Shown here: positions 1 through 10,765 of the stretch, piece after piece
Layout of the letters: the number at the start of each line of letters is the position of its first letter
Numbering within the stretch: the first letter of the stretch is position 1
Origin: Odontocerum albicorne
Taxonomy: Eukaryota; Arthropoda; Insecta; Trichoptera; Odontoceridae
Assembly: GCA_949825065.1 (NCBI GenBank)
Contig: OX463848.1
Coordinates: 39,415,380 to 39,479,379, forward strand
Direction of reading: 5' to 3'
DNA length: 64,000 nucleotides
Notes under the pieces: model-generated
The model's database searches: none
The model's input: the letters and a program-made list of their open reading frames with translations, nothing else
Told to the model about the DNA's origin: nothing
Position numbers and translations under genes: made by a program

Positions 1-150
1 AATACATCATTTGTGAAAGAACAACAGGTTATTTAATGTGGACATACAATTTTAATGGTTCTGCATTTGTTGCCTTTCATATGTCGTGTCCCCAGTAAAC
101 TAGGCTTTTGCCTGTATCTTACTGAAGACATGATATTTAAGAGTGGAGCT
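1..150 (-). mobile_element. LINE-C 3'-end fragment (copy C1)
   Basis: This segment matches three other stretches of the window (24958-25215, 33603-33775, 58195-58432), sharing phrases such as CCCAGTAAACTAGGCTTTTG. Other copies end in (TTTA)n read on + or (AAAT)n read on -, so this copy is the 3' UTR of a non-LTR element lying on the minus strand. The tail lies off the left edge. No coding part is visible. Confidence 0.6.
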
Positions 151-228
151 TATTCACCATCTCGTTTGATTATGGTCTATTTCGACTATATGATATTATA
201 TTTTCTTAAATAATCTTTGATTTGGTTA

Positions 229-412
229 GGACGGCTCCCGTGGCCTAATTGGCTTTTCTTTAAAATTAGAAGTTAGAGGTATGATTACCGCTGGTACCCA
301 TTTCTTTAATAAAATATATTCCAGTCAACTTTTCACTTAAGTCGTCTTTAACACCCCCCCTAATTACTTTAAAGAGATTTTTACATAGCAATAAACTCGT
401 TAGGTTTTACTT
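229..412 (+). mobile_element. tRNA-derived SINE, degraded (S1)
   Basis: The head has an A-box-like TGGCCTAATTGG, a degraded B-box region and the family phrase CCGCTGGTACCCA (GCTGGAACCCA in better copies), then the body TTCCAGTC...TTTTCACTTAAG. The 3' tail AGCAATAAACTCGTTAGGTT is a decayed form of the tail shared with LINE-A. Confidence 0.6.
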
Positions 413-1104
413 TACCCAACAAAAGTGCGCTGTGTTTGGTTGTGTGGTGAGTAATTTCGTATTTTTAGGTCAAATTCAATTGTACAAAATGCTCGTAGAA
501 TGTGGTTTTCGTTATATTCAGTATATTAACAATATCTCATGTTGTAGATCGATTTTTATTCTCGATCAAAAATTATTAATAAAATGATTTTGGCTTGATT
601 TAAAGTTATAATAAATCCGCCATATTATACATTATGCAATAAAGTATAAAATAAATAAATAAGTATGTCATACAGTATCGTTTGAATAAAAACCATAGAA
701 TCGGGTAAATCGATTGAAATCTTTATTCGATACAACAGTTTTTTTTGTGAAACTTTGGGAGTTGGGTACCGTGCTACAGCAGTTTTTCAGGTTATTTTTT
801 CTCCCGTTTAATTACCTTTCCGTTGAACTTCGGCCGGGGTTATTCATTACCCGAGTTCTGAAGGCTTTGCCGGCCATGCATTGTACGTAATTTGTACCGG
901 CCGAGGGGGTATTTTTAATACAGCCTTAGGTTTGATTTACGATGGGGCACAAAAACTATTGACCTTTTTTTATCAAATTAATAAAGAAAGACCCTAAAGC
1001 AATTATACAAACATCTACGGTCTAGAAGGAAAATAATTTAATATTACATCCCCAACGAGACAAAACGGATTTGCTTTCCAATTCCAATCCATTTGTCGTT
1101 TTAG
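413..1104. other. No recognised feature
   Basis: I see no open frame of note, no repeat shared with the rest of the window and no RNA gene. The part near 830-930 is richer in GC than its surroundings, without coding signal. Confidence 0.5.
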
Positions 1105-1945
1105 TGTTCAAATGAGGTAAGTCGAAGGATCTTCTTCAGCCTTCATTCCCTTAAAGTGTTGCAAAGATTCCTACCAACTAAAACCATCTTTCCAATTCTG
1201 GACTATGCGGACGTATGTTACAGAAGAACAGCTGGACAAATTACAGCGTCTTCAAAATGTGTGTCTAAGATTCATTTTCAACCTACGAAAGTACGACCAT
1301 ATAACTTCATATCATAAGGCATTGAACTGGTTGAACGTTAGAAATAGACGCCAAATTCACATACTTTCTCTATTGTATAACGTCCTTAACTGTTCCGCCG
1401 CACCCTCTTATCTCGCCGAAAATTTTCAGCTTCTTTCCAATCATGGATTAGCGCTACGCTCAAACAGAGATTGGCCTTTCCAGTTCACCGCTCCTCTTTC
1501 TTTACGTCGTCCTTTACTGACCATGCAGTGAGACTCTGGAATCAGTTACAAACCAATATAAGACTCGCTCCGTCCTTGGCATGCTTTAAGAAGCGACTGA
1601 AAAAAACTCTTAATTTCTTGTCAGTAAAATAACGTGTTTCATTCCTGATTTTTCTTTTCCTTTCCTCTCCACCATCCCTTCCTTTCCTTTTCATTGATGA
1701 TATCTCATTTTATATGAAAAAAAATGTTCGGGTGATTGTCCGTCTTTGTGGGGTTCGTGGGCACGTGCTCACGTAATATGTTTATGGATTTCGTGGGGAT
1801 GGATAGTCATTTGAATGATTTATGCGACCATGTAACTTGCTTCATTTACTTTTGTCTGGTTGGTTGGAAGAGATTGCCGCTTGACAATAAGCCCGCCAGA
1901 TTGTATTGCAATAAAAGTGTTAAGTAAATAAATAAATAAATATTA
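1105..1945 (+). mobile_element. LINE-A 3' end, 5'-truncated (A1)
   Basis: This is the C-terminal end of a non-LTR retrotransposon ORF plus its 3' UTR, ending in a (TAAA)n tail. Translation gives FPILDYADVCY, then after a +/-1 frameshift near 1222 QLDKLQRLQNVCLRFIFNLR and later AVRLWNQLQTNIRLA after another frame change. These resemble the C-termini of Jockey/CR1-type LINEs. The 3' UTR has GGTTGGTTGGAAGAGATTGC, shared with the SINE. Seven copies or fragments occur in the window. The copy cannot code for an intact protein. Confidence 0.75.
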
Positions 1946-2025
1946 AATTTTTATCAAGACGAATTTTTTTAGAGATGGTTACTGACGCACCTTTAAAGTG
2001 ATTTCGGCGCTAAGGAAATAATATA

Positions 2026-3313
2026 TTAAGTGTACAAATAAGTTTCCGCCGTTTTTTATAAAAAAATGGGCATTTATTGTGAAAGAACGGAACCTCATGT
2101 TTTATTCGAAGTAGTACCCATCGCTTGCCACTACTTTTCCCCATCTTTCTGTCAGCATACGAATACCGCGTCAGTCATCATCATCATGTTTTGAGGCTAT
2201 CCACGAATCGACTCAATTTTTGGTATCTTCATATGATGTGAAGTGCTGCTCAGACAGGCCATGCGTCATCGATCAAAACAAGTGGTAATCAGAAGGAGCA
2301 ATGTCTGGTGAATACAGCGGGTGGGGTAAAACTTCTCAATTGAGTGTTTCCAAATAGGTTTTGACCGGTGCCGCAACATGTGGACTAGCATTATCATGCA
2401 GGAGAATAATTTTGTCGTGTCTGGCGTAGTAGTGGGCGCGCTTTTCCTCGAGTGCTCGACTCAATCTCATCAATTATGTTCGGTAGACAGCCCCAGCAAT
2501 GGTTTCATTCGGTTTGAGCAACTCATAATACACGACACCAAGCTGATCCCACCAAATACACAACAAGAGTTTTTTTCCATGAATATTTGGCTTAGCCGTA
2601 GATGTTGAAGCATGACCAGGGGATCCCCATGATTTCTTCCTTTTTGGATTATCATAATGGATGCATTTTTCATCACCAGTGACTATATGGTGCAGAAAAC
2701 CCTTTCGTTTATGCCTGGCAAGCAGCATTTCACATGTGGAAAATTGGCATTCAAAGTTTCTCCGTGTCAGTTCATATGAATCCCAATTTCTTTGTTTTTG
2801 AATCATTCCCAATGATTTCAACCCATGTGAAATTGCTTGTTGAGTCACTCCTAATGTAAGTGCAAGTTCTTCTTGCGTTTGGCACGAATCTTGATCCAAT
2901 AATACTTCCAATTCCGCGTCTTCGTACACTTTCGGCCTTCCGCTACGTTCTTTGTCTTCGATGTCAAATTCACCGTTCTTAAACTTTTGAAACCACTCAC
3001 GACAACTTCTCTCACTTAAGGCAGCCTCACCATATGCTTCTACAAGCAATCGATGCGCCTCAGCTGCAGATTTCTTCAAATTGAAGAAGTAAATCAAAAG
3101 TTCCCGCAAATGACGCTTATTCGGCTCAAAACTTGACATTTTCGAACACAAAAAAATATGTTATACTGATAAAAATTCACTAATATTTCAAGGTCATGTT
3201 GTTGACAGATGTCCAACCTTACGATAATGACATTTTACATCTGACAATTTTAACCATAACTTACTGGTGGCGCCAACTTTTGTCAAACGGCGGTGACTTA
3301 TTTGTACACCCAA
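2026..3313 (-). mobile_element. Full-length mariner transposon (irritans-like)
   Basis: The ends are inverted repeats: TTAAGTGTACAAATAAGT at 2026 and its complement ACTTATTTGTACACCCAA ending at 3313. A TA dinucleotide flanks each side (2024-2025, 3314-3315), the expected mariner target duplication. At 1288 bp the element has the usual length for an intact mariner. The transposase lies on the minus strand and is broken in its C-terminal half, so the copy is non-autonomous. Confidence 0.9.
2102..3139 (-). pseudogene. Mariner transposase, broken in the C-terminal half
   Basis: The product would cut and rejoin the mariner ends (DDE recombinase). The start at 3139 gives MSSFEPNKRHLRELL. The N-terminal helix-turn-helix region (with CREWFQKFKNGEFDIEDKER) and the first catalytic Asp in TGDEKCIHYDN are open to 2474. 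After a frame break near YRT the second catalytic motif (LLHDNASPH) and third (SPDIAPSDYHLF) are readable, but several stop codons interrupt this half. The frame ends in ASDGYYFE-stop. Spacing fits a D,D34D mariner. I infer it is inactive. Confidence 0.88.
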
Positions 3314-3409
3314 TATCATAAACATCGTTCGAATAATTTTTTTACTATTTTTGGTTTGATCGAAGACGCTGGTCTTTCAACTAGGGGAGTTCGATTTCTG
3401 TTTATACTC

Positions 3410-3600
3410 AATTTTCACATAAGTTCCACTCACATCTACACTGTATATCTGTTTTGTTAGTTTTTCTTCATATATTCGTTCCACATGCCCAAACCATCAC
3501 AACTTACTCTTCTTCATTCTACTTAACACTTCATCCTTGAGTTCACATTCATCCCTTATCACCTAATTCCGTATTCTATCTAAAACTTGTATCATCTTAA
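3410..3600 (-). mobile_element. LINE-B fragment
   Basis: This part matches the minus strand of the dispersed LINE-B family, for instance TTCGTTCCACATGCCCAAAC, which recurs near 13140, 23200 and 61540. It corresponds to the readable C-terminal ORF around the phrase VWLDQVND in better copies, but here no frame is open. Confidence 0.5.
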
Positions 3601-3645
3601 TTATATTTGATTGATTAAAATACTTAATTCAAATGAATAAAATAT

Positions 3646-3855
3646 TGTAATTTGTTTTATCAAACATTGTTTATTACACTTTTTATAACGGCATAACAAG
3701 ACTTGTCGTGTTTGTGCTCCCTGGTGATGAAGTGAAAGCCTTGAAACCGTTAGGGTTATACCGTTACAAAAAAGTGGAATAAACAGTGTTTGATAAAAAA
3801 ACAAATTACAATGTCTTTAAACATCCACAATGTTAATGCCTTAACTATAAATAAT
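3646..3855 (+). mobile_element. P1 palindromic element with hammerhead-like core
   Basis: An inverted repeat pairs TTTTATCAAACATTG (left) with AACAGTGTTTGATAAAA (right). Between them lies CTGGTGATGAAGTG...CCTTGAAACC, a mutated version of the CTGATGA...GAAA core seen in other P1 copies. The right end reads GCCTTAACTATAAATAATA, the constant end of the family. Family members have short variable target duplications elsewhere in the window. Confidence 0.6.
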
Positions 3856-5032
3856 ATAGAATATAATGTTGTTACAAACAACCCGCACATGCATAAATCA
3901 ATATTCTTCAATCTCGGATTTTTCACGAAGAAAGGAGTCGTAATGACATCCTTTCTCTGCCGTCCTTGACGACAGCTGAATGCATTGAAGGCCCAGTCGT
4001 TTCACATGTAACAATCGCAAATTATGCACCCAGCTGCGCGTAGGACATCGCTTTCTAACGGTCCACTTCCATATTCAGCGACACTAATCTTTATTCAAGA
4101 TGTTGTGCTGTATCTACTCATATTTTGCCGCCATTCTTTGACACCCACTGTGTGGACAGAGCGCAGAAATAACATTTTTGATTCCAAGAAACACCCAGCT
4201 CACCTTGCAGACAATCGTGATGAAAATGGGCTATTAAGGATAAGCTCAGAAATATAAACTTAAACTCGTTTCAGTTGAGTCCATAACTCTAAAATGTTAA
4301 ATTTCACAATTGATCCTCTATTACCATAGTCACGTACTATTAAATACACTAATTCTAATTTATTACATATTCTACACAAATCTTAATTGCTATTTAAAGT
4401 ATAAAAAATACACATATTAGAAACTATAAAAATAGCGCAGAATACGGTTTGCGCACATAAAAAGGCATGAGATGCGCGCTCACCCTACACATTAAAATCA
4501 CAGCACACACGTATACACCAATACTTGCCTTTGTATTTGACAGTTGCATTCATACATGCGCATCTTGTCACTTACAACATTTAGAAAGGAAAATGGCGAA
4601 AATACAAGTATAATGAGGAAATAAAGTATGTATATTTTTATAAGAGACATTGGCAGCCGCACTTAACCCAACGAAGAGCCGCATTTGACCACGTCTGCTC
4701 TATTATTTTTAATTCCATTATCAATAATTTATTCCTTTTTGAAAAGGATTTTAAAACCTCTTCTTAAAGTTCAAATTGGAAGGATCCATATGTTTTAGAT
4801 TACGTGTTATATAAATTTGAAACACCAAAATATTGGCTAGTAAGATAGTCATAATTATTAACTAATTTGTCATACTCATTCACCAGATCGTTATAATTGT
4901 TAATTAGATAGATATTCATTGTCATAATTATTGGCAGGTAAAATTATAATTGGGCAGATAGTCATAATTTTGGACCAGATTGTCATGTGTTCCTTGGAAA
5001 TGGCATAAAATGCAATATCAAAACTGGAAAAG
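3856..5032. other. No recognised gene; loose degenerate repeat at 4838-4990
   Basis: No coding frame is convincing. From about 4838 to 4990 the phrase AGATAGTCATAATTATT recurs several times with changing spacing, as an old decayed tandem repeat. Confidence 0.4.
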
Positions 5033-5520
5033 ATATTGAAGAACAGAACTATCACCATCACGACGAAAGTGTGTCTAGTTAAGACTCTCGTCTTCGCAAT
5101 ATTCATGTATGGTGCAGAGACTTAGACTCTGAGAGAAAACACGAGACGTACAATAGATGCATTTAAAATGTGGTGCTGGAGAAAGGTATTACGAATTCCA
5201 TGGACAGCAAGACGAACTGACGCCTCCATTCTCGGAGAACTGAGAATCACCGAGACATTGTCTACAATATGCCTTCGACAAGTTCTCCGATTCTTTGGGC
5301 ACATTGCTCGTGGCCAAGAATACAGCTTGGAGAGGTTTGTGGTTTCTGGAGGCGTGGAAGACCGACGCACTAGAGGAAGAATCCCAATGCGTTGGACTGA
5401 CCAATTGAGAGACGGTACTGGACTACCCTTAACAACTGCCCTTCGAGCCGCGGAGATCAGGGATGGATGGAGAGAAGTCGTCAGTGGCTTTCATGAGAGT
5501 CACAATGCTCAGTCATAAGC
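5033..5520 (+). mobile_element. RTE-like LINE, C-terminal ORF fragment
   Basis: One frame runs through VKTLVFAIFMYGAET-stop-TL, then FKMWCWRKVLRIPWTARRTD, ILGELRI, LRFFGHIARG and RTRGRIPMRWTDQL. The MWCWR-LRIPWTARRT...FGHI...GR-P-RW series is typical of the C-terminal end of RTE-type reverse transcriptases. The stretch 5168-5518 is open for 116 codons, but one stop breaks the upstream part and no catalytic YADD region is present, so it is a truncated copy. Confidence 0.75.
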
Positions 5521-5940
5521 TACACGATAGGGTGATGAATATATACTTTATTGAAAAGGATTTTACAAGTGTATATGTCCACAATATCATATATCTAAAA
5601 GGGTCAAACGCGATACGTACAGTGCCTTTGTGTAAGCAATCTGTGTTCCAGCACACACTGCATAACTGTTTATATGTAATGTGTAAATACTTCCGAGTAT
5701 GCATCACCCTCCGTGGCACGAAACATATGCGTTCACTCATCCTTCGCACAATATATGTAGGTCATGCTAAAGTTCGAGTACATGCGTCATTTTCTACTGA
5801 TTATACTCTGCTGTTATGTATTTTTTATATTAGTATGCAATTGTACCACTAATAACAAGTGCTTTTCTACGTACTTAAGATTAAAAAGCTTTTTCTGCTC
5901 TATACATGATTTAAACTGATTCTAATACACAAAATAATAA
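5521..5940. other. No recognised feature
   Basis: This is AT-rich sequence. Overlapping frames on both strands show no familiar motif. Confidence 0.4.
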
Positions 5941-5941
5941 T

Positions 5942-6200
5942 AGTTTTATCAATAAGTTTTAATCAAAGCGTTGATGGTTATATCAATAAGTTTTAATTAA
6001 CGTATCAATAAGTTTTAATTAACGCAACCTGACTGTAATACACGTTAAAATATTATCAGTTTTATCAATAAGTTTTAATCAACGCATTGATGGTTATATC
6101 AATAAGTTTTAATTAACGTATCATTATGTTTTAATTAACGCAAAGTGATTGTAATACGCGTTAAAATAATATTAGTTTTATCAATAAGTTTTAATTAACA
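5942..6200. repeat. 116-bp tandem repeat, about 2.3 copies
   Basis: Units begin AGTTTTATCAATAAGTTTTA at 5942, 6058 and 6174. Each holds shorter internal repeats of ATCAATAAGTTTTAATTAACG. It is non-coding and rich in TTAATT. Confidence 0.85.
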
Positions 6201-6534
6201 ATTAAATCCTACAACGTATTTGTCACTTTAAAATCTAAAATATATGTTCCTCTGGTACGTAAGTCTACTTAGCTTAGTTTCGGTAATGTTTTCTGATATG
6301 TCATATATAAATATTTTCAATTTATGTATAACATTTATTAAAACGATTATTGTGTAAAAATTACTTTTGTTTTACTTAACCTTCATATTATTTAAAGATA
6401 CATTTTATCTAATTATGTCAATAATTTTAACTATTTAAATTAACTTGCCTTGTCTGCTATTGTTTTTCATGTTATTTAAAATACAGCGAATTAAATTATT
6501 TATTTACTGTATTGAAGAGTTATGAGGGATATCT
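6201..6534. other. No recognised feature
   Basis: AT-rich with short T and A runs. No frame or shared repeat was seen. Confidence 0.4.
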
Positions 6535-7310
6535 AACTGCGTGTAGCGGAAGTAAACCAAGTCAATGGGTCATTAAAGTAAGTAAATATACTCAAACCGG
6601 GCAGTATCGAAATTCGGTAAGATAATTGATGTGTGGGAGTGAAACGTGGGACAAATACAGAAAATAATTGAAAAAAATGCTGTTTAAATGCGTGCACTGA
6701 ATATAATACATATGATGACAATGCATGACAGAATCCGGAATGAAGTGTAAGCGGATAAACGTGAACTTTAAGGCCTCGGCCACACGGGTAAGAGCCTCGC
6801 TTGGTGCTTAGAGCTACGTTGCGAGCTAGGCGACATATCCTAGCGAACCAACGCACCCCATACTAACGCAATGGCCACACTGCACGCTTCGCGCCACGCT
6901 ACGTGACTATTATAGTCACCTAGCTCGCAGCTTAGCTCTAAGCACCAATCGAGACTCCTACCTGTGTGGCCGATGCCTAAGGCTGATGTGTATAGTAAGA
7001 TGAAGAAGATCGCTCTGGGATGGTTTAGGCATGTATAGTATAACGAATGACTAAATGAAGTCTGACTGGACAAGTATATAATGTTAATGTAAGAAGAATG
7101 TTTGGTGGAGGAAGACCGAAGAAGTATGGTTGGGTCAAGTAAATGATGTTTTGAAAAAAGGAAATGTAGAAAGTCAGAGAAATCGGAGGAGTTTTATAAG
7201 AAAGTGTATGGATATAGAAGAGACGAAGGATGTGTGACCAAATAGGAAAGTCTAGCATTCTGTCCTCTCTGCCTACCGAGACAGGGAAAGAACATGATGG
7301 TATGTGTGTA
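6535..7310 (+). mobile_element. LINE-B copy interrupted by a Harbinger-type MITE
   Basis: The readable C-terminal frame near 7130-7230 is WLGQVNDVLKKGNVESQRNR then RSFIRKCMDIEETKDV-stop, with a frameshift upstream, followed by the 3' phrase TCTCTGCCTACCGAGACAGG. At 6768-6980 the phrase GAACTTAAGGCTGATGTG of uninterrupted copies (33293) is split by a 206-bp insertion. Function would be retrotransposon replication. The copy is dead. Confidence 0.65.
6772..6977. mobile_element. PIF/Harbinger-type MITE
   Basis: The ends are inverted repeats GGCCTCGGCCACACGGGTA and, from the right, GGCATCGGCCACACAGGTA. Internal parts (CTTGGTGCTTAGAGCTA and complement) extend the fold. TAA lies on both sides (6769-6771, 6978-6980), matching the TWA target duplication of PIF/Harbinger elements. 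It carries no ORF. A second, end-deleted copy is at 21071-21227. Confidence 0.8.
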
Positions 7311-7394
7311 CGAACTGTAAATATGTTGAGAATGAGAAATCAGAATTTTACCTCCTTAGGAAGTTACGGATTCGATTCCCGTAAGAGTTGTATG

Positions 7395-7580
7395 AGATGT
7401 GTGTTGGTAACATGCCTGTCTTCCATCCCGGAGGTTGCGGTTTCGATTGCCGCTGGAACCCAGATTAAAAAAAAAATTCAGTCTAGTTTTTATTTAGATT
7501 TTATTAATATCTTTCTGGTTGGTTAGGGGAGAATGCCATATGGCAGTAATCCCACAAAGTTGTACGTAAAGAAACTTTTG
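7395..7580 (+). mobile_element. tRNA-derived SINE (S2)
   Basis: The head shows GGTAACATGCCTGTCTTCC and a B-box-like GGTTTCGATTGCC followed by GCTGGAACCCAGAT. The body has TTCAGTCTAG and the tail TTTCTGGTTGGTTAGGGGAG...GCCATATGGCAGTAAT. A partial second head (CGGATTCGATTCCCG) sits just upstream at 7343-7390. Confidence 0.7.
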
Positions 7581-7678
7581 CACTGTACATAAAGAAACTG
7601 TTATATAGGTAAATATTCTAAGAAACTTATATAGGGTGCTGCTTTGTTTGACATGATTTTTTTTTATAAATAGTGGGG

Positions 7679-7730
7679 GATCAAACTCTTCAAAGCCGCT
7701 CGAGTTAGAGCGGCTTTGAAGAGTTTGATC
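7679..7730. repeat. Perfect 23-bp hairpin, 6-base loop
   Basis: The arms 7679-7701 and 7708-7730 are exact reverse complements (starting GATCAAACTCTTC) around GAGTTA. No poly-T follows. It may be a snap-back microinversion, since similar hairpins occur at 20603, 51737 and 59479. Confidence 0.9.
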
Positions 7731-8436
7731 TCTAAGTGACACTTAATGAAATTTACCTTTAAAAATAAGATATAATAAAAAAAAGGTGACGAAATAATCT
7801 AAAATGTTGCAATAGGAACGACTGACGCTCTATCCTTTATGCTTAACACATCAGTGAAACGGCGTGATTGTATGTAAATATAAATGTACAAAATGAATCA
7901 GAAGAGGAAAATAGAAACTAGGTAAACAGTGTTAAAGACGACAGTTGCCTTGTTCTTGTTTGTAATGGCCTCCTCGTGACGATATTTATCTGCTTTCTCT
8001 CCTGACAGCCGCCCTCGATGGTCTGGTGATGACTGCGCCTTTTGTTATTCCAAGAACTATATTTATCTTTAATGGTCTTCGCAGAAAAATTCCTCTCCAT
8101 ATTATTTTTTCTCATAAACGGTAATTAATGTTTAGTTAAATTAAGTCTTGTTTTTTCTCATCATGTATGCAAATAAGAGATAACGAGACTTGATATTCTG
8201 TTAACTAAGCAAACACTCATAAAATAAATTGCCATCACATAATTAACTTGTCGGGGGAGCAGAGAGGGCAGATGGCAAGTCTTTTTAGACTACTCGTATT
8301 AACATTCCTTACACTGACATTTGCACTGTTAATTTTTGGTATGTAAAATGTTCTTCGTTTACGCATATTCATTCAATCTACATGCCGTCTTATTGTGCTC
8401 TTCTTTGTTTTATTATATGTATTTTTATTTATTTAT
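7731..8436. other. No recognised feature
   Basis: I see no repeat shared with the window and no convincing frame on either strand. Confidence 0.4.
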
Positions 8437-8835
8437 TTATTTACATGGCAAATGAATAATCGTATGAATACATAGTTTATTGGAAACATGACAAACAACA
8501 AAATATAAAGTGGATACTCAGTTTACATGGATCTTTGTTGCCTTTTATATTTATTTTATTAATTTATTTTATTTAATTAACGACACAGTTGTCTTTATAT
8601 ACAAATTAACATGTGGCAGGTTATACAAGTATGTTACTTAAAATTATTGACAAAAAATACAAAACTTTATCTTAAACTAACGCGAAGATGCAAAAAGCAG
8701 TAGTAATAATAAATTACAGTCATTGTTTTAAAATTATTTAATAATTATATGTATATTTAAGTTCAATATACTCGTATGTGTCATATATAATATGTTGTGT
8801 TCTCAGTACACTAGTCTTAAGCTTGTATCACACTG
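8437..8835 (-). mobile_element. Diverged LINE-C copy split by LINE-M
   Basis: The left part, after (TTTA)n, has GATCTTTGTTGCCTTTTAT, and the right part resumes TGTTCTCAGTACACTAGTCT. These adjoin in other LINE-C copies (GTTGCCTTTCAT then CCCCAGTAAACTAGGCTT). About 236 bp of LINE-M lies between them. Confidence 0.6.
8561..8796 (-). mobile_element. LINE-M 3' end nested in LINE-C
   Basis: It is nearly the same as 12045-12260: both contain CAAAACTTTATCTTAAACTA and AAAAAGCAGTAGTAATAATA. Both begin with a T-rich TTTATTTAATTAACGACAC tail on the + strand, so the element reads on the minus strand. No coding part is retained. Confidence 0.55.
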
Positions 8836-9061
8836 CGGACACATAAACATGGAAAAATCATTTGATGATGTTTACATATTGCTGATTCATTATTAATGAA
8901 GGGTGTTTTTTTTGGGTGTGATAGGGTTTGTTTTTTAAATAAAACACATACAAATTGTTTAAATGGCCGTGTATTTGAGTTCAATTGATAGGTTGTTTAA
9001 TGACAATTATTGTTTGAAGATAATTTCATTCATATGTTGACCGTGGCTGACTCGTGTGTAC

Positions 9062-9722
9062 CTTTATTTATTTAACACTTTTATTGCAATACAATCTGGC
9101 GGGCTTATTGCCAGGCGGCAATCTCTTCCAACCAACCAGATAAAAGTAAATGAAGCAAGTTACATGGTCGCATAAATCATTCAAATGACTACCCATCCCC
9201 ACAAAATCCATAAACATATACGTGAGCACATGCCCACGAACCCCACAAAGACGGACAATCACCAGAACATTATTTTTCATATAAAGTGAGATATCATCAA
9301 TCAAAAGTAAAGGAAGGGATGGTGGAGAGGAAAGGAAAAGAAAAATCAGGAATGAAACACGTTATTTTACTGACTAGAAATTAAAGAGTTTTTTCAGTCG
9401 CTTTTTAAAGCATGTCAAGGACGGAGCGAGTCATATATTGGTTTGTAACTGATACCAGAGTCTCACTGCATGGACAGTAAAGGACGACGTAAAGAAAGAG
9501 GAGCGGTGAACTGGAAAGGCCAATAAACAATCTCTGTTTGAGCGTAGCGCTAATCCATGATTGGAAAGATGCTGAAAATTTTCGGCGAGATAAGAGGGTG
9601 TGGCGGGATAATTAAGGATATTATACAATAGAGACAGTATGTGAATTTGGCGTCTATTTCTTACATTCAACCAGTTCAATGCCTTCTGGTATGAAGTTAT
9701 ATGATCGTACTTTCGTAGGTTT
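9062..9722 (-). mobile_element. LINE-A copy inside MLE-W (A2)
   Basis: Read on the minus strand, it starts at CCTACGAAAG and has LNWLNVRNRRQIHILSLLYN, LAENFQHLSNHGLALRSNRD and AVRLWYQLQTNI. The 3' UTR follows, ending in the (AAAT)n tail at 9062. The open frame covers 82 codons and then shifts. It is 5'-truncated and inactive, and younger than the element it interrupts. Confidence 0.8.
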
Positions 9723-9868
9723 TCTTAACCGATCATACGATGGGTTTCCCATTAAGAACGATAGAACTTTAAAATAAAACAGAACAACAACTAATAAACC
9801 GAAATTGGATCTGGAGGTTTAATTTGAAAGAATATTTCTTACCGTTTATGATTTAAACAAGATATCGT

Positions 9869-10118
9869 TCAAATGACTTCCACGGCTTCTTTTTCACTGG
9901 CCAATTCGATCACGCAAATTTTCGATACTAGGTGGAGCATTTCCGGCTGTATGGCGCCAATAACACGACAAATGTTGCCCTCAAGTTCATCAAGAGTCTT
10001 GGATTTGTTGGTGTAAATCTGTGATTTAACATTACCCCAAAGAAAATAATCCAGAGGCGTTAAATCGCACGACCTTGGCGGCCAATTCAAAATCCTATCA
10101 CACCCAAAAAACACCCTT
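9869..10118 (-). pseudogene. Mariner-like transposase C-terminal remnant
   Basis: The frame reads ILNWPPRSCDLTPLDYFLWG, then VKSQIYTNKSKTLDELEGNI and CRVIGAIQPEML. The SCDLTPLDYFLW part holds the third catalytic Asp seen in mariner-family transposases. The first two catalytic Asp are missing through the internal deletion. Only transposase from an intact copy could move this element. Confidence 0.75.
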
Positions 10119-10384
10119 TATATCCGTCATAAACTCGTGCCAACTTGATAGGTTATGAGACCTAATTATAAGAATGTATCACGTGAATCAAACCTTAATG
10201 TACTTTATTATTTCATACAAATCAAAAGTCCACCTCACAATGTCCCGCATACAATCGTCAAAAATACACCGCATTTAAGAGTTCGCAGAAATGTTAACAA
10301 CTTACCCTTCCTGCAAATACTCAAACTCCTGTCGCAATAACAACCACGCTCCGATCCACTGCCTGAATTTTTCGCACCCTTTTG

Positions 10385-10765
10385 TCTGTATTGACTTCGG
10401 TATATATCAACTTTAAGGTCATACCCATCCCTAGTCACTTCCGTATTCTGTCGTACATTGTCACCCCATGTATCTGTCGGTTTTTTTTGTTTCCGTTGTC
10501 CCGTTCATTCGACTTAGTCGAACGACCTGTTTGTTCTATTATAATGTATACAGAGCAATTAAAACCATTTAATCGATTAATTTTTCAATATAAGTTTTTC
10601 GCGTTTAATGAAGACATATGCATTTGGGATTTTGTGCTTCTTTCATTCGATTCACACGCCCAAACTGCCTCAGAGTACTCTTTCTTATTCATTTTACTTA
10701 AAACATCAACGTTAAGTCCACGTCCATTATTAATTACAACATTCCGTATTTTGTCATAGATGCCT
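10385..10765 (-). mobile_element. Two LINE-B pieces (10385-10480, 10640-10765)
   Basis: The first piece contains TTCCGTATTCTGTCGTACAT and the second CACACGCCCAAACTGCCTC and CATTCCGTATTTTGTCATAG. Both match LINE-B near 13140-13260. The spacer between them is unassigned. Confidence 0.5.

Larger units (their letters stand above)
8899..10118 (-). mobile_element. Mariner-like deletion element (MLE-W) split by LINE-A
   Basis: Inverted ends are AAGGGTGTTTTTTTTGGGTG (8899) and the complement of CACCCAAAAAACACCCTT ending at 10118, with TA following on the right and TG (possibly mutated TA) on the left. The transposase 3' portion lies next to the right end, so most of the gene was deleted. A 660-bp LINE-A copy (9062-9722) sits inside. 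Related copies are at 22515-23065 and 25357-25909. Confidence 0.7.

Noticed and set aside
2378..2676. Frames overlapping the mariner on both strands
   Set aside because: They are shadows of the minus-strand transposase and carry none of its motifs.
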